A stretch of DNA of 64,000 nucleotides from a bacterium (lineage in GTDB: Bacteria > Planctomycetota > UBA1135 > UBA2386): assembly GCA_030432695.1 (NCBI GenBank), contig JAUILN010000005.1, positions 310,001 to 374,000 on the forward strand. Direction: 5' to 3'. Below are positions 1 to 7,955 of the stretch, in pieces. The position numbers and the translations under genes were made by a program. Under the pieces are notes generated by a model that did not search any database, was not told the origin of the DNA, and saw nothing but the letters and a program-made list of their open reading frames with translations. Position 1 is the stretch's first letter; each line of letters begins with the position of its first letter.

Positions 1-65
1 GAGTTTCAGCGTGGTCGGGACGGCGGCCGTGGGCCGTCGCGTGGCAACATGTCTGTAGAGCATTC

Positions 66-115
66 TTCTGGCTCCCGGTCAGAGGCCGCGGCTTGCGGAC
101 AACCAGGAGCCAGAA
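66..115 (-). terminator. Possible hairpin terminator after the FecR-like gene
   Basis: A perfect 10-base inverted repeat (TTCTGGCTCC at 66-75, GGAGCCAGAA at 106-115) lies about 30 bases beyond the stop codon of the minus-strand gene at 147. The loop is 30 bases and itself GC-rich, and there is no T-run, so this is a weak terminator candidate that could also be an mRNA 3'-end stabiliser. No gene is visible in 1-146. Confidence 0.35.
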
Positions 116-146
116 CCAGCGTCACGGGACGCCGGACAGGGAATCA

Positions 147-1160
147 TCAGAACCTCTCTTCCAGATGCCGCCACCACGCGCCCGGGTCGTCGAGCATCTT
201 GGTGCGCGGCCGACCGACCAGGCGGACCATCGCCTTCACCGCGGCGGTCCGGACCCGCTCGTCGGAGTCCTGGAACAGGTGCCACAGCGGCAGGGTGTCG
301 CGCGGCGTGCCGGCGGCGAAGGCGATCTTCTCGGCGAGGTCGGGTCGGTACGGCGAGTCGGCGGGCGACTCGTCGAACTTGCGCAGCAGGTCCGGCGAGA
401 GCCCGGCGCCCTCGGCAAAGACCGGCGTGCCGATGCCGAAGGCGGCGGAGGCACGGACCTCTGCACCGGCCGGGACCAACACGCGCCGCGCATGGTCCTC
501 GAAGGCCACCTTGCCGACGGTGACCGCCAGCTCCGCAGAGTCGGCATCGGGATCGATCGACAGCACGTAGCGGCAGCCGAGGTCGATGCAGGTGCCGAAC
601 GGGGTGGCGATCTCCAGGGCGCCGGCGGGGAGGGTCGGATCCACCGAGGCATCGACCTGGCCGGCGGTGAGCGACACCAGGCTGCGGGCGGGGTCGAGCG
701 CCTCGACGGTGAAGTGCGAGCCCGGAGTCAGCACGAGCTCGATGTCGAAGCCCTGCGCGCGGCTGCCGATCTGCAGGCGCGTCGCCTCCGGACCGACCAC
801 GTGCCGCTCGCCGGGTAGCAGGCGCAGGACCGGATCGCGCTGCGCATCGACCAGGACGGCGACGAACTCGCTCGCGGCGAAGCGCGGCCGACCGGGGGCA
901 CGCAGCAACAGCCACGCGGTGACCAGCAGCCCGGCGGCGACGACGACCGCCGCGGCGCGCAGCCAGACCCGGCTCGACGCGCCGCCGGTGCGCCGCGGCC
1001 GCGCGGCGACGGTCCGGGCCCGCAGCGCATCGCCCGGACGCTGGGCCCGGGCGTCGTCCAACCCGAAGCCGCCCAGCAGCGCCTCGAGTCGTTCGATCTC
1101 CGGATCGGGTGCCCCGGTCCGGTCCCAGAGCCAGTCGTCGGATCGTGGATCGCCGGTCAT
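147..1160 (-). CDS. FecR-domain membrane protein, probable anti-sigma or sigma-regulator
   Basis: The protein has 337 residues. It has an N-terminal cytoplasmic segment of about 64 residues, one transmembrane helix at about 65-87, and an outer part resembling FecR domains (TPFGTCIDLGCRYVL near the middle, followed by beta-rich sequence and a VPAGAEV stretch). The C-terminal 60 residues (LFQDSDERVRTAAVKAMVRL) look like a single HEAT-type helical pair. The start chosen is the ATG at 1160, which overlaps the TGA of the upstream sigma gene as ATGA; the frame stays open further upstream but that part lies inside the sigma gene. FecR-type proteins next to ECF sigma factors usually relay an envelope signal to the sigma factor. 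That role is inferred from position and topology, and no ligand can be named. Confidence 0.8.
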   Translation of the reverse strand: MTGDPRSDDWLWDRTGAPDPEIERLEALLGGFGLDDARAQRPGDALRARTVAARPRRTGGASSRVWLRAAAVVVAAGLLVTAWLLLRAPGRPRFAASEFVAVLVDAQRDPVLRLLPGERHVVGPEATRLQIGSRAQGFDIELVLTPGSHFTVEALDPARSLVSLTAGQVDASVDPTLPAGALEIATPFGTCIDLGCRYVLSIDPDADSAELAVTVGKVAFEDHARRVLVPAGAEVRASAAFGIGTPVFAEGAGLSPDLLRKFDESPADSPYRPDLAEKIAFAAGTPRDTLPLWHLFQDSDERVRTAAVKAMVRLVGRPRTKMLDDPGAWWRHLEERF

Positions 1161-1708
1161 CGCGTCACCTCCCCGCCCCAGCCTTCGCGCTCCAGCAGCG
1201 GACGGAGCTGCTCCATGCCCCGGTGCAGGTTGACGCGGATCGCGCCGGGCGAGCGGCCGGTGCGCGCGGCGATCTCCGGCCCGGTCAGCCCTTCGCAGAG
1301 GCGCATCGTCAGGGTCTCGCGGAAGGCCTCGGGCAGACTCCGGATCAGCTCCAGCACCCGGTGCGCGAGACCGTCGCCGCGGCGCGGCCCCGGCGCGATC
1401 GGCTCGCGGTCGGCCAGCGGCTCGTGGATCCGCGCCCGCCGCTGGCGACTGCGCGCCAGATCGGTGGCGGCGTTGCGGGTGACGGACGCGATCCACGCGC
1501 CGAAGGCCTGTTCGTCGCGCACCGTGTGCAGCCGGTCGTGCACCTTCACGAACACCTCCTGCATCACGTCCTCCGCGTCGTCGGGCCCCACGCTGGCCAG
1601 CGCGATGCCGTGCACGGTGCGGGCGTAGCGCGCGTACACGGCATCGAACGACGGCGACCTCTCGGCACCGTCTCCTGCTGCTGCGTGGCTGTCGTTGTCC
1701 GAACCCAC
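1157..1708 (-). CDS. RNA polymerase sigma factor, ECF (sigma-70) family
   Basis: The protein has 183 residues and the two-domain layout of an ECF sigma factor. Region 2 is at about 21-88 (DAEDVMQEVFVKVHDRL, typical of the core-binding and -10-recognition helix) and region 4 at about 116-172 (GLTGPEIAARTGRSPGAIRV, a helix-turn-helix for the -35 element). The start is a GTG at 1708, 10 bases after the stop of the secreted-protein gene upstream. Its own stop overlaps the start of the FecR-like gene, so sigma factor and likely regulator are translationally coupled. Its regulon cannot be read from the sequence, but the secreted protein in the same transcript is an obvious candidate. Confidence 0.93.
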   Translation of the reverse strand: MGSDNDSHAAAGDGAERSPSFDAVYARYARTVHGIALASVGPDDAEDVMQEVFVKVHDRLHTVRDEQAFGAWIASVTRNAATDLARSRQRRARIHEPLADREPIAPGPRRGDGLAHRVLELIRSLPEAFRETLTMRLCEGLTGPEIAARTGRSPGAIRVNLHRGMEQLRPLLEREGWGGEVTR

Positions 1709-1718
1709 GTCCGGTCGA

Positions 1719-3014
1719 TCACCGGCCTCCGACCGTGTCGAGCACCTCCTGAGCGCTCCGTTGGATCACCGGGTCGTCGGGCGCGCAAGCCATCGCCCGC
1801 CGCACGTGCGGCTCGAGGAAGCGGCCGAGGTCGGCGAGGCGGCGTTTGGCGGCCTGCTGGTCGGTCTCGTCGCCGAGCGCGCGGTCGCGGAGCGCCGTGA
1901 CCACCGCGGCCTCGCTGGCCGGATCGAGGAACTCGAGGCGACCGACCAGGACGCGCACCGTCTCGTCAGGGGTCGGCTTGATGCGCAGCGGCAGCAGGCC
2001 GTCGGTGACGGCGCGCGGCACGATCCACAGCACGCGGCGGCCGGGCGAGGCGAACCACTGCTGCGACCAGGTGGCGACCATCGCGCGGGCTTCGTCCTCG
2101 TAGAGGCCGGCGGCCGTCAGCGCGTGCAGGACCTCCATCGACACCGCCCCGAGGACCTTGTCGACGTCGCGGCGTAGCGGTCGCTCGGCGAGGCCGAGTC
2201 CGGTGGCGTGCTGGCTACCTGGTTCGAGTGCGCCGAGGCTCCGGAAGCGCGCGCCGGCCGGGCCGACCTCGAGCGCCAGGGCGAACGGCAGTGCGTGCTC
2301 GCCTTCGACCACGACCCGCTCGCCGTCCAGCACGTGGACCGGCAGGTCGAAGCGACCGAGGCCGCGGTAGAACAGGTAGCGCTCGGCTTCGACCTGCCCG
2401 CCGGCCTCGTCGGCCGGCCGGCGCACCCAGGCGGCGCCGACCTGGCGGGCGAAGTCCCAGGGATCGTCGGGGTCCACGGCCGGGACCTGGGCTGGTGGTC
2501 CCTGCTCGGCGGGCAGGAGTTCGACGTCCCAACCGAGGCCGCCACTGGCCCACTTGCCGAGTTCGAGCGGGCCGGCGGCGAGGGCCCCGCGCAGCTTGTC
2601 GAGCGGCGGCGCGAGGTCGCGGGGCGCCGGATAGAACTGCGTCAGCAGGCCCTGCGGGAAGAACACGTCGACGCGGACCTGCCGAGGTCGATCGGTGTAG
2701 AAGTAGATGACCGGGGTCTCCATCTTCTGGGTGACCCGGCTCGCGGGGAACTTGAGCCCGAGCGTCGGCCGTTGCCCGGGCAACTCGACGAGGCTGGCGA
2801 GGTCGTGGACGAAGTCGGGGAGGTGGCTCTCCTCGTGCTGCAGCCCTTCGAGGGCGACGCCATCGCTGCCCTGGAGCGAGGTGAAGGTGCCCCATTCGTG
2901 GACGACGAAGGGGACCTCGGTCGGGGCCTCCTGGGCTCTGAGCGCCACCCCGAACACCGACACCACGGCGAATACGGGAGCGAGGCGAGAGGTCCTGGGG
3001 GTGGGTAGATGCAT
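1719..3014 (-). CDS. Secreted protein of unknown function with a VHEWGTFT motif
   Basis: The protein has 431 residues with a signal peptide that would be cut near residue 27 (VSVFGVALRA before Q). The mature part opens with VPFVVHEWGTFTSLQGSDG. Proteins with a similar opening occur as uncharacterised secreted proteins in planctomycetes and myxobacteria; this is recall, not a search. The rest looks like beta-rich modules followed by a helical C-terminus. The ATG at 3014 is preferred over a GTG six codons upstream because GGAG sits seven bases before it. It is the first gene of a three-gene unit with the ECF sigma factor and FecR-like protein. No catalytic motif was recognised. Confidence 0.75.
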   Translation of the reverse strand: MHLPTPRTSRLAPVFAVVSVFGVALRAQEAPTEVPFVVHEWGTFTSLQGSDGVALEGLQHEESHLPDFVHDLASLVELPGQRPTLGLKFPASRVTQKMETPVIYFYTDRPRQVRVDVFFPQGLLTQFYPAPRDLAPPLDKLRGALAAGPLELGKWASGGLGWDVELLPAEQGPPAQVPAVDPDDPWDFARQVGAAWVRRPADEAGGQVEAERYLFYRGLGRFDLPVHVLDGERVVVEGEHALPFALALEVGPAGARFRSLGALEPGSQHATGLGLAERPLRRDVDKVLGAVSMEVLHALTAAGLYEDEARAMVATWSQQWFASPGRRVLWIVPRAVTDGLLPLRIKPTPDETVRVLVGRLEFLDPASEAAVVTALRDRALGDETDQQAAKRRLADLGRFLEPHVRRAMACAPDDPVIQRSAQEVLDTVGGR

Positions 3015-3263
3015 GGTGTTTCTCCGTGACACCGAGGACGACGGGTCGGACGAAGAGTTAGCCGCGACTCGTCAATCGATGAGGGCCGAAGCACCGCTGT
3101 CCACCTGGACGGAGATTGCGCCCAAGCGCACTCACGAGCGGCGCAAGGATGCCACGGAGGTGAGCATCCGCTCGGCGGAGGGTCTGACGTACAATCCTGG
3201 CAAGCCCGGCCGACGTTCGGCCCGGTGAAGTCCACAGGACGCCTACCCCGAAGATCCCACCCG
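3015..3263. promoter_or_regulatory. Divergent intergenic region with a weak -10 candidate
   Basis: This 249-base gap separates the divergent genes at 3014 (minus) and 3264 (plus) and must hold promoters for both. The only box that stands out is TACAAT at 3190-3195, about 70 bases before the plus-strand start. The matching -35 region is not a clear TTGACA. No gene is visible in the gap. Confidence 0.3.
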
Positions 3264-4934
3264 ATGAAGCTCTCCTCCCTCGCGCTCGGAATCGCGCTCA
3301 CCAGCGCCTTTGCCGCAGCCCAGTCCGTCGTCGTCCCCGCCGGGATGGACACCACCAACCCCGGCACGACCACCCTGGCCTGGCGGAACTCGCTGTTCCA
3401 CTTCCAGATGCTCTACGACCAGAGCCACTTCCTGTCGCAGGGCATCAACTATCCGATCGTGATCAACCGGCTGCAGTATCGCGCCGGCGGCGGCGCGACG
3501 AGCCTCGGCGGCGATGTCTACTCGGGCGTCACCGTGCAGATGTCGACCAGCCCCAGCGACTGGAGCACCGCGAGCACGACGTTCGCCAGCAACATCGGCG
3601 CCGACGTGACCACCGTGTTCACGGGCAACGTCACGAGCCTCGCCGCCGCAGGCACCTCGCCGAACACCTACATCATCGACATCCCGCTGGCGACGCCGTT
3701 CACCTACGACCCGACCACCCAGCAGGACCTGCTGATCGACGTCGACGCACCGAACGCGCCGCTGCCGGCCGGCATGCCGACGATGGCGGCCTCGAGCAAC
3801 GCCTCGCACCTCGCGCGCCGCATCTCGACGACGACGGCTGGCGGTGCGACCGGCTCCCTGTCCTACTTCGCGTGCGTCGTGCTGATGGACTTCACGCCGC
3901 TGCCGAACGCCGCCACCGCCGTGCCGTTCGGCGAGGGCTGCGTCGACAAGACCGCGTCGTTCTACGAGACCTTCGCGCCGGGCGCGTTCGACCTGGCCGG
4001 CACCGCGGGCAACCCGAACAGCATCAGCCTCACCCCGCTCGCCCCCGGCTACGTCGTTTCCCAGGGTTCGACCAACTGGTACACGCCGACCACCACCGCT
4101 CTGGCGATCGGTGACGATGAACTGACCCTGCCGGTCACCCTGCCCTTCACCCTGAACTTCCCGGGTGGCAGCACGCAGGACATCCAGGTCTGCTCGAACG
4201 GCTTCGTCTACCTGGACACGACGTCGACCTCGACGTCCGCCGCCGGCTCGAACGCAGGGCTGTTGACCTTCGGTCCGCGGCTCGCGCCGATGTGGAACGA
4301 CCTCGATCCGTCCGCGGGCGGCGCGGTCTACGTCGACGTGGACCCGGTCACCAACGCGGTCTACGTGACCTGGGACCAGGTCCCGCTGTTCGGTGTCCCG
4401 ACCTCGCTGAACACGGTCCAGCTGGCGATCTTCTCGGACAGCAGCGTCGAGTTCCGCTACCAGGACTGCGCGAACGGCACCTGCGTGACCGGCTTCTCGC
4501 CGGGCAACGGCGCGCGTGATCCGGGCAGCGTCGACATCTCCGGGGCGATCCCGTTCGCCACCGAACTCGACATCGCGCCGCTGGCGCTGAACGCGATCAA
4601 CCGGCCGAAGCTCGGTGCCAGCTTCACGCTGGAAGTCGCCGACTTCCCGGCCGGCGCCTCGCTGGGCGCGGTCAACTTCGGCTTCCTGCAGTTCAACCCG
4701 GGCAACAGCCTCGCCGGCATCGGCGCCCCCGGCTGCTCACAGTACGCGTCGATCGACGCGCCGTTCAGCTTCCCGGTGGTCGCGACGTCGCAGCCGTTCA
4801 CGCTGACGATGCCGTCGAGCCCGGCCCTGGCCGGCCTGCACATCTTCGCGCAGGCGGTGAGCGATGCGCCGTCGTCGAATGCCCTCGGCCTCGTGTCGTC
4901 GAACGGCATCGACATGACGTTCGACATCAACTGA
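3264..4934 (+). CDS. Secreted protein with a nidogen-like region
   Basis: The protein has 556 residues with a clean signal peptide (MKLSSLALGIALTSAFAAA, cut before Q20). The first half is a beta-rich domain rich in Thr and Ser. Residues about 282-408 resemble a nidogen-like (NIDO) extracellular domain: a beta-strand region ending in CSNGFVYLD, then FGPRLAPMWNDLDPS, then VTWDQVPLFG and a strand ending SVEFRYQDC. Cysteine pairs (CSNG, CANGTC) suggest disulfides. The final 130 residues are another beta-rich module. Such proteins are probably cell-surface or exported adhesion or structural proteins, but the partner is unknown. The ATG at 3264 was chosen because it gives the signal peptide immediately. 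The gene stands alone and ends in a shared inverted repeat with the hydrolase gene. Confidence 0.72.
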   Translation: MKLSSLALGIALTSAFAAAQSVVVPAGMDTTNPGTTTLAWRNSLFHFQMLYDQSHFLSQGINYPIVINRLQYRAGGGATSLGGDVYSGVTVQMSTSPSDWSTASTTFASNIGADVTTVFTGNVTSLAAAGTSPNTYIIDIPLATPFTYDPTTQQDLLIDVDAPNAPLPAGMPTMAASSNASHLARRISTTTAGGATGSLSYFACVVLMDFTPLPNAATAVPFGEGCVDKTASFYETFAPGAFDLAGTAGNPNSISLTPLAPGYVVSQGSTNWYTPTTTALAIGDDELTLPVTLPFTLNFPGGSTQDIQVCSNGFVYLDTTSTSTSAAGSNAGLLTFGPRLAPMWNDLDPSAGGAVYVDVDPVTNAVYVTWDQVPLFGVPTSLNTVQLAIFSDSSVEFRYQDCANGTCVTGFSPGNGARDPGSVDISGAIPFATELDIAPLALNAINRPKLGASFTLEVADFPAGASLGAVNFGFLQFNPGNSLAGIGAPGCSQYASIDAPFSFPVVATSQPFTLTMPSSPALAGLHIFAQAVSDAPSSNALGLVSSNGIDMTFDIN

Positions 4935-4943
4935 TCCCAGTTG

Positions 4944-5056
4944 GGGGGTTGACAACTCGACCCGGCCGGGTTGTCAACCCCTGATCACTGATGCCGATCC
5001 GCCGGCACGGCTCTCGAGGGGGTTAACAACCCGGCCGGGTCGAGTTGTCAACCCCC
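4944..5056. repeat. Large inverted repeat, likely bidirectional terminator between convergent genes
   Basis: Two 38-base arms (4944-4981 and 5019-5056) are reverse complements of each other with one mismatch (the G at 4952 pairs with a site in TTAAC near 5025). Each arm is also internally palindromic: GGGGTTGACAAC on one side and GTTGTCAACCCC on the other, around a CCCGGCCGGG core. The RNA could therefore fold as one long stem or as two separate hairpins. The stop codon of the minus-strand hydrolase (5048-5050) lies inside the right arm. Position between convergent genes favours a bidirectional terminator or mRNA-end stabiliser. A REP-like or miniature mobile element is the alternative. Confidence 0.75.
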
Positions 5057-5746
5057 AGGCGAAGGGAGGCCGGGAAAGGTCGATCCAAGCCCTTCGACCA
5101 GGAACCGCGCGATCTCCGCATCGGCGTAGGCGCGCGACCACGAGTCGTGCGCGACGCCCGCGTAGATGGTGTGGCGGACCCGGCCCCCCGCGGCGCGCAG
5201 CGCCCCGACCATCTCCGCGGTGAGCGCCGCGGGGACCACGTCGTCGGCATCCCCATGGATCGCCCAGAACGGCTTGGTCCCGAATCGTGGCGCCAGTTCG
5301 GGCAACCCGCCGCCGCAGACCGCCAGGAAGCGCTGGAAGTGATCGGCCCGCTTCGCGCCCCAGACCCAGGTGGCGAAGCCGCCCATCGACAGGCCGGTCA
5401 GCGTGATCCGCGTCCGGTCGACGGGGTAGGTCTCGAGCATCGCATCGAGCGCGGCATCGAGGTGGTCCTCGGCCGGACCGTGGCCAACCGCCCACGGCTG
5501 ATCGACCTTCACCCACACCAGATCGGTCGGGCATTGCGGCAGCAGCACCAGTGCCGGGAACCGCTCGGGATGCGCCCGGAGCGCCTTGCCGAAGCCGTGC
5601 TGGACGTGCTCCAGGTCGTCACCCCGCTCGCCGTAGCCGTGCAGTGCGACGACCAACGGCCACGACGTCTGCGGGGTGTAGTCGGGCGGCACCCAGACCG
5701 CGGCGCGGCGGGTGCGGCCATCGGGAACCTGGAACTCGAGGACCAT
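5048..5746 (-). CDS. Alpha/beta hydrolase, phospholipase/carboxylesterase or predicted peptidase type
   Basis: The protein has 232 residues and the full alpha/beta-hydrolase pattern. VALHGYGERGDD supplies the oxyanion loop, the nucleophile is Ser120 in GLSMGG, the acid is probably Asp168 in HGDADDVVP and the base is His200 in GVAHDSW. The arrangement matches small esterases and predicted peptidases of the dienelactone-hydrolase and phospholipase/carboxylesterase group. There is no signal peptide, so it is probably cytoplasmic. The start at 5746 is an ATG; the frame stays open far upstream but only as antisense of the oxidoreductase gene. It is transcribed divergently from the FAD oxidoreductase (60-base gap). 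The substrate is unknown. Confidence 0.88.
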   Translation of the reverse strand: MVLEFQVPDGRTRRAAVWVPPDYTPQTSWPLVVALHGYGERGDDLEHVQHGFGKALRAHPERFPALVLLPQCPTDLVWVKVDQPWAVGHGPAEDHLDAALDAMLETYPVDRTRITLTGLSMGGFATWVWGAKRADHFQRFLAVCGGGLPELAPRFGTKPFWAIHGDADDVVPAALTAEMVGALRAAGGRVRHTIYAGVAHDSWSRAYADAEIARFLVEGLGSTFPGLPSPGG

Positions 5747-5806
5747 GGCGGCAGCGTGCCGTCCACGGTCCTTCGATGCGAGCGGCTCGCCGCCTACCAT
5801 GCAGCG

Positions 5807-7912
5807 GTGATCGCATCCGGCCCCGCACTTCCGTCCACGCTGCTCCTCCTGGCAGCCCTCGCGTCCGCACCGTCGACCGCGCAGGAGCCCGCCGCCACCC
5901 GCCGCGCCGACCTCGTGGTCTACGGCGCCACCTCCGGCGGCATCACCACCGCGCTGGCCGCCGCCCTCCACGGCCACTCGGTCCTGTTGGTCGAACCCAC
6001 GCCACGCATCGGCGGCATGACCACCTGCGGCCTCGGCGCCACCGACATCGGCAACAAGGCCGCGATCGGCGGAATCAGCCGCGAGTTCTACCAGCGCATC
6101 CGCGCGCACTACGCCGACCCCGCGAGCTGGACCCAGGAGCGCGCCGAGGAGTTCCAGGGCCGCGGCCACCGTCCCGGCGAAGACGCGGCCTGGACCTTCG
6201 AGCCCTCGGTGGCCCTCGCGGTGTTCGAGGACCTGCTCGCCACGCAGGCTGCGCGGATCACGGTCGTCACCGACGAGCGCCTCGACCGCTCCGGCGCCGG
6301 CATCGAGTTCGAGGCAGGCCGCATCGTGGCGATCCGCGGTCTGTCGGGCACGCGCTACGTCGGCCGCGTGTTCACCGACGCGACCTACGAAGGCGACCTG
6401 CTGGCCCTGGCCGGGGTGTCGTACCGCGTCGGCCGGGAGGCCAACGCCGAGTACGGCGAGACCCTGAACGGCGTGCAGACCCGCAACGCGGTCTACCACC
6501 AGTTCAGCCACCCGGTCGATCCGTACGTGGTCCCCGGCGACCCCACCAGTGGCCTGTTGAAGGGCGTGCACGCGAACGGCCCCGGCTCCGAGGGCCACGC
6601 CGACACCCACGTGCAGGCCTACTGCTTCCGCCTGTGCACCACCGACCGCGCCAACAACCGCCGCCCCTGGCCGCAGCCGGCCGGCTACGACGCGGCCGAC
6701 TACGAGCTGCTGCTGCGCAACTTCGACGCCGGCGACCGCCGTGTGCCCTGGCACCCGGTGTGGATGCCGAACCGCAAGACCGACACCAACAACAACTTCG
6801 CGATCTCCACCGACGTGATCGGCCTGAGCCGCCGCTGGCCGGAAGCCGACTGGGAGGAGCGCGACGCGCTGTTCGCGGCGCATCTCGCCTACACCCAAGG
6901 CCTGCTGTGGACCCTCGCCAACCACGAGCGCGTGCCCGAGAAGGTGCGCGCCGAGTACCAGCGCCTCGGGTTGGCCCGCGACGAGTTCGTCGAGACCGGC
7001 AACTGGCCGCCGCAGGTCTACGTGCGCGAGGGCCGGCGCATGGTCGGCGAGGTGGTGATCTCCGAGCGGCACTGCCGCGGCCTGGCGACGGTCGACGACC
7101 CGGTCGGCCTCGGCGCCTACGGCATGGACTCGCACAACGTGCAGCGCTACGTCGACGCCGACGGCCACGCCCGCAACGAGGGCGACGTGCAGGTCCACGG
7201 TTTCAGCCCCTACGCGATCCCCTACCGCTCGATCCGCCCGGCGCGCGGCGAGTGCACCAACCTGCTGGTGCCGGTGGCGATCTCGGCGACCCACATCGCG
7301 TTCGGCTCGGCGCGGATGGAGCCGGTGTTCATGGTGCTCGGCCACTCGGCGGGACTCGCCGCGCACCTCGCGATCGAGCGCGACCTCGCGGTCCAGGACG
7401 TGCCGTACCCGGCGCTGCGCGCGCTGCTCGACGCCGAGCAGCAGGTCGTGGTCTGGCAGGGAGAGGTGAAGAAGCTCGCCGGCCTCGACCCGAAGGACCT
7501 CGCCGGTGTGGTGGTCGACGACCACGACGCCGAGGCGGTCGGCACCTGGGTCAGGAGTTCCTCGGTCGACGGCTTCGTCGGCATGGGCTACGCGCACGAC
7601 AACGACGATCCGAACGAGGTCTCGGCGCTGCGCTTCCGCATCACGGCACCCGAGACCGGCCGCTACCGGGTCGAGCTGGCCTGGCAGGCGCACGCCAACC
7701 GCTCGGCGCGTACGCCGGTGGCGGTGCGGGTCGGCCCGCGCGAGACGCTGCGGCTGGTCGACCAGCGCAGCGCACCAACGACCGACGGGCTGTTCGGCCC
7801 GGTCGGCGAGGCGACGCTCAGCAAGGGCGCCCAGGTGGTCGTCGAGGTGCGCAACGCCGGCGCCGAGGGCTTCGTCGTCGCCGACGCGGCACGGATCGTC
7901 CCGATCGACTGA
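5807..7912 (+). CDS. Secreted FAD-dependent oxidoreductase with a C-terminal carbohydrate-binding-like domain
   Basis: The protein has 701 residues and starts with GTG at 5807, giving a signal peptide (SGPALPSTLLLLAALASAPS, cut near residue 25). Residues about 33-70 are a dinucleotide-binding fold (LVVYGATSGGITTALAAALH then EPTPRIGG), typical of the FAD-dependent oxidoreductase family PF12831. The stretch around YEGDLLALAGVSYRVGREA and FSPYAIPYRSIRP is characteristic of that family. From about residue 560 a beta-rich domain (GYAHDNDDPNEVSALRFRIT, then GRYRVELAW) resembles the golvesin/xanthan-lyase C-terminal domain. An exported flavoenzyme with a sugar-binding tail suggests oxidation of a polysaccharide or glycoside. 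The substrate is inference. It is followed after 43 bases by the lipoprotein pair. Confidence 0.87.
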   Translation: MIASGPALPSTLLLLAALASAPSTAQEPAATRRADLVVYGATSGGITTALAAALHGHSVLLVEPTPRIGGMTTCGLGATDIGNKAAIGGISREFYQRIRAHYADPASWTQERAEEFQGRGHRPGEDAAWTFEPSVALAVFEDLLATQAARITVVTDERLDRSGAGIEFEAGRIVAIRGLSGTRYVGRVFTDATYEGDLLALAGVSYRVGREANAEYGETLNGVQTRNAVYHQFSHPVDPYVVPGDPTSGLLKGVHANGPGSEGHADTHVQAYCFRLCTTDRANNRRPWPQPAGYDAADYELLLRNFDAGDRRVPWHPVWMPNRKTDTNNNFAISTDVIGLSRRWPEADWEERDALFAAHLAYTQGLLWTLANHERVPEKVRAEYQRLGLARDEFVETGNWPPQVYVREGRRMVGEVVISERHCRGLATVDDPVGLGAYGMDSHNVQRYVDADGHARNEGDVQVHGFSPYAIPYRSIRPARGECTNLLVPVAISATHIAFGSARMEPVFMVLGHSAGLAAHLAIERDLAVQDVPYPALRALLDAEQQVVVWQGEVKKLAGLDPKDLAGVVVDDHDAEAVGTWVRSSSVDGFVGMGYAHDNDDPNEVSALRFRITAPETGRYRVELAWQAHANRSARTPVAVRVGPRETLRLVDQRSAPTTDGLFGPVGEATLSKGAQVVVEVRNAGAEGFVVADAARIVPID

Positions 7913-7955
7913 ATCGCGGGTGACCCTGCCCTGCGGCCCGACTACGCACCGGCCC

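Noticed and set aside
3190..3195. A strong promoter for the nidogen-like gene
   Set aside because: TACAAT is a good -10 match but the -35 region is poor, so it is kept only as a weak candidate inside the intergenic feature.
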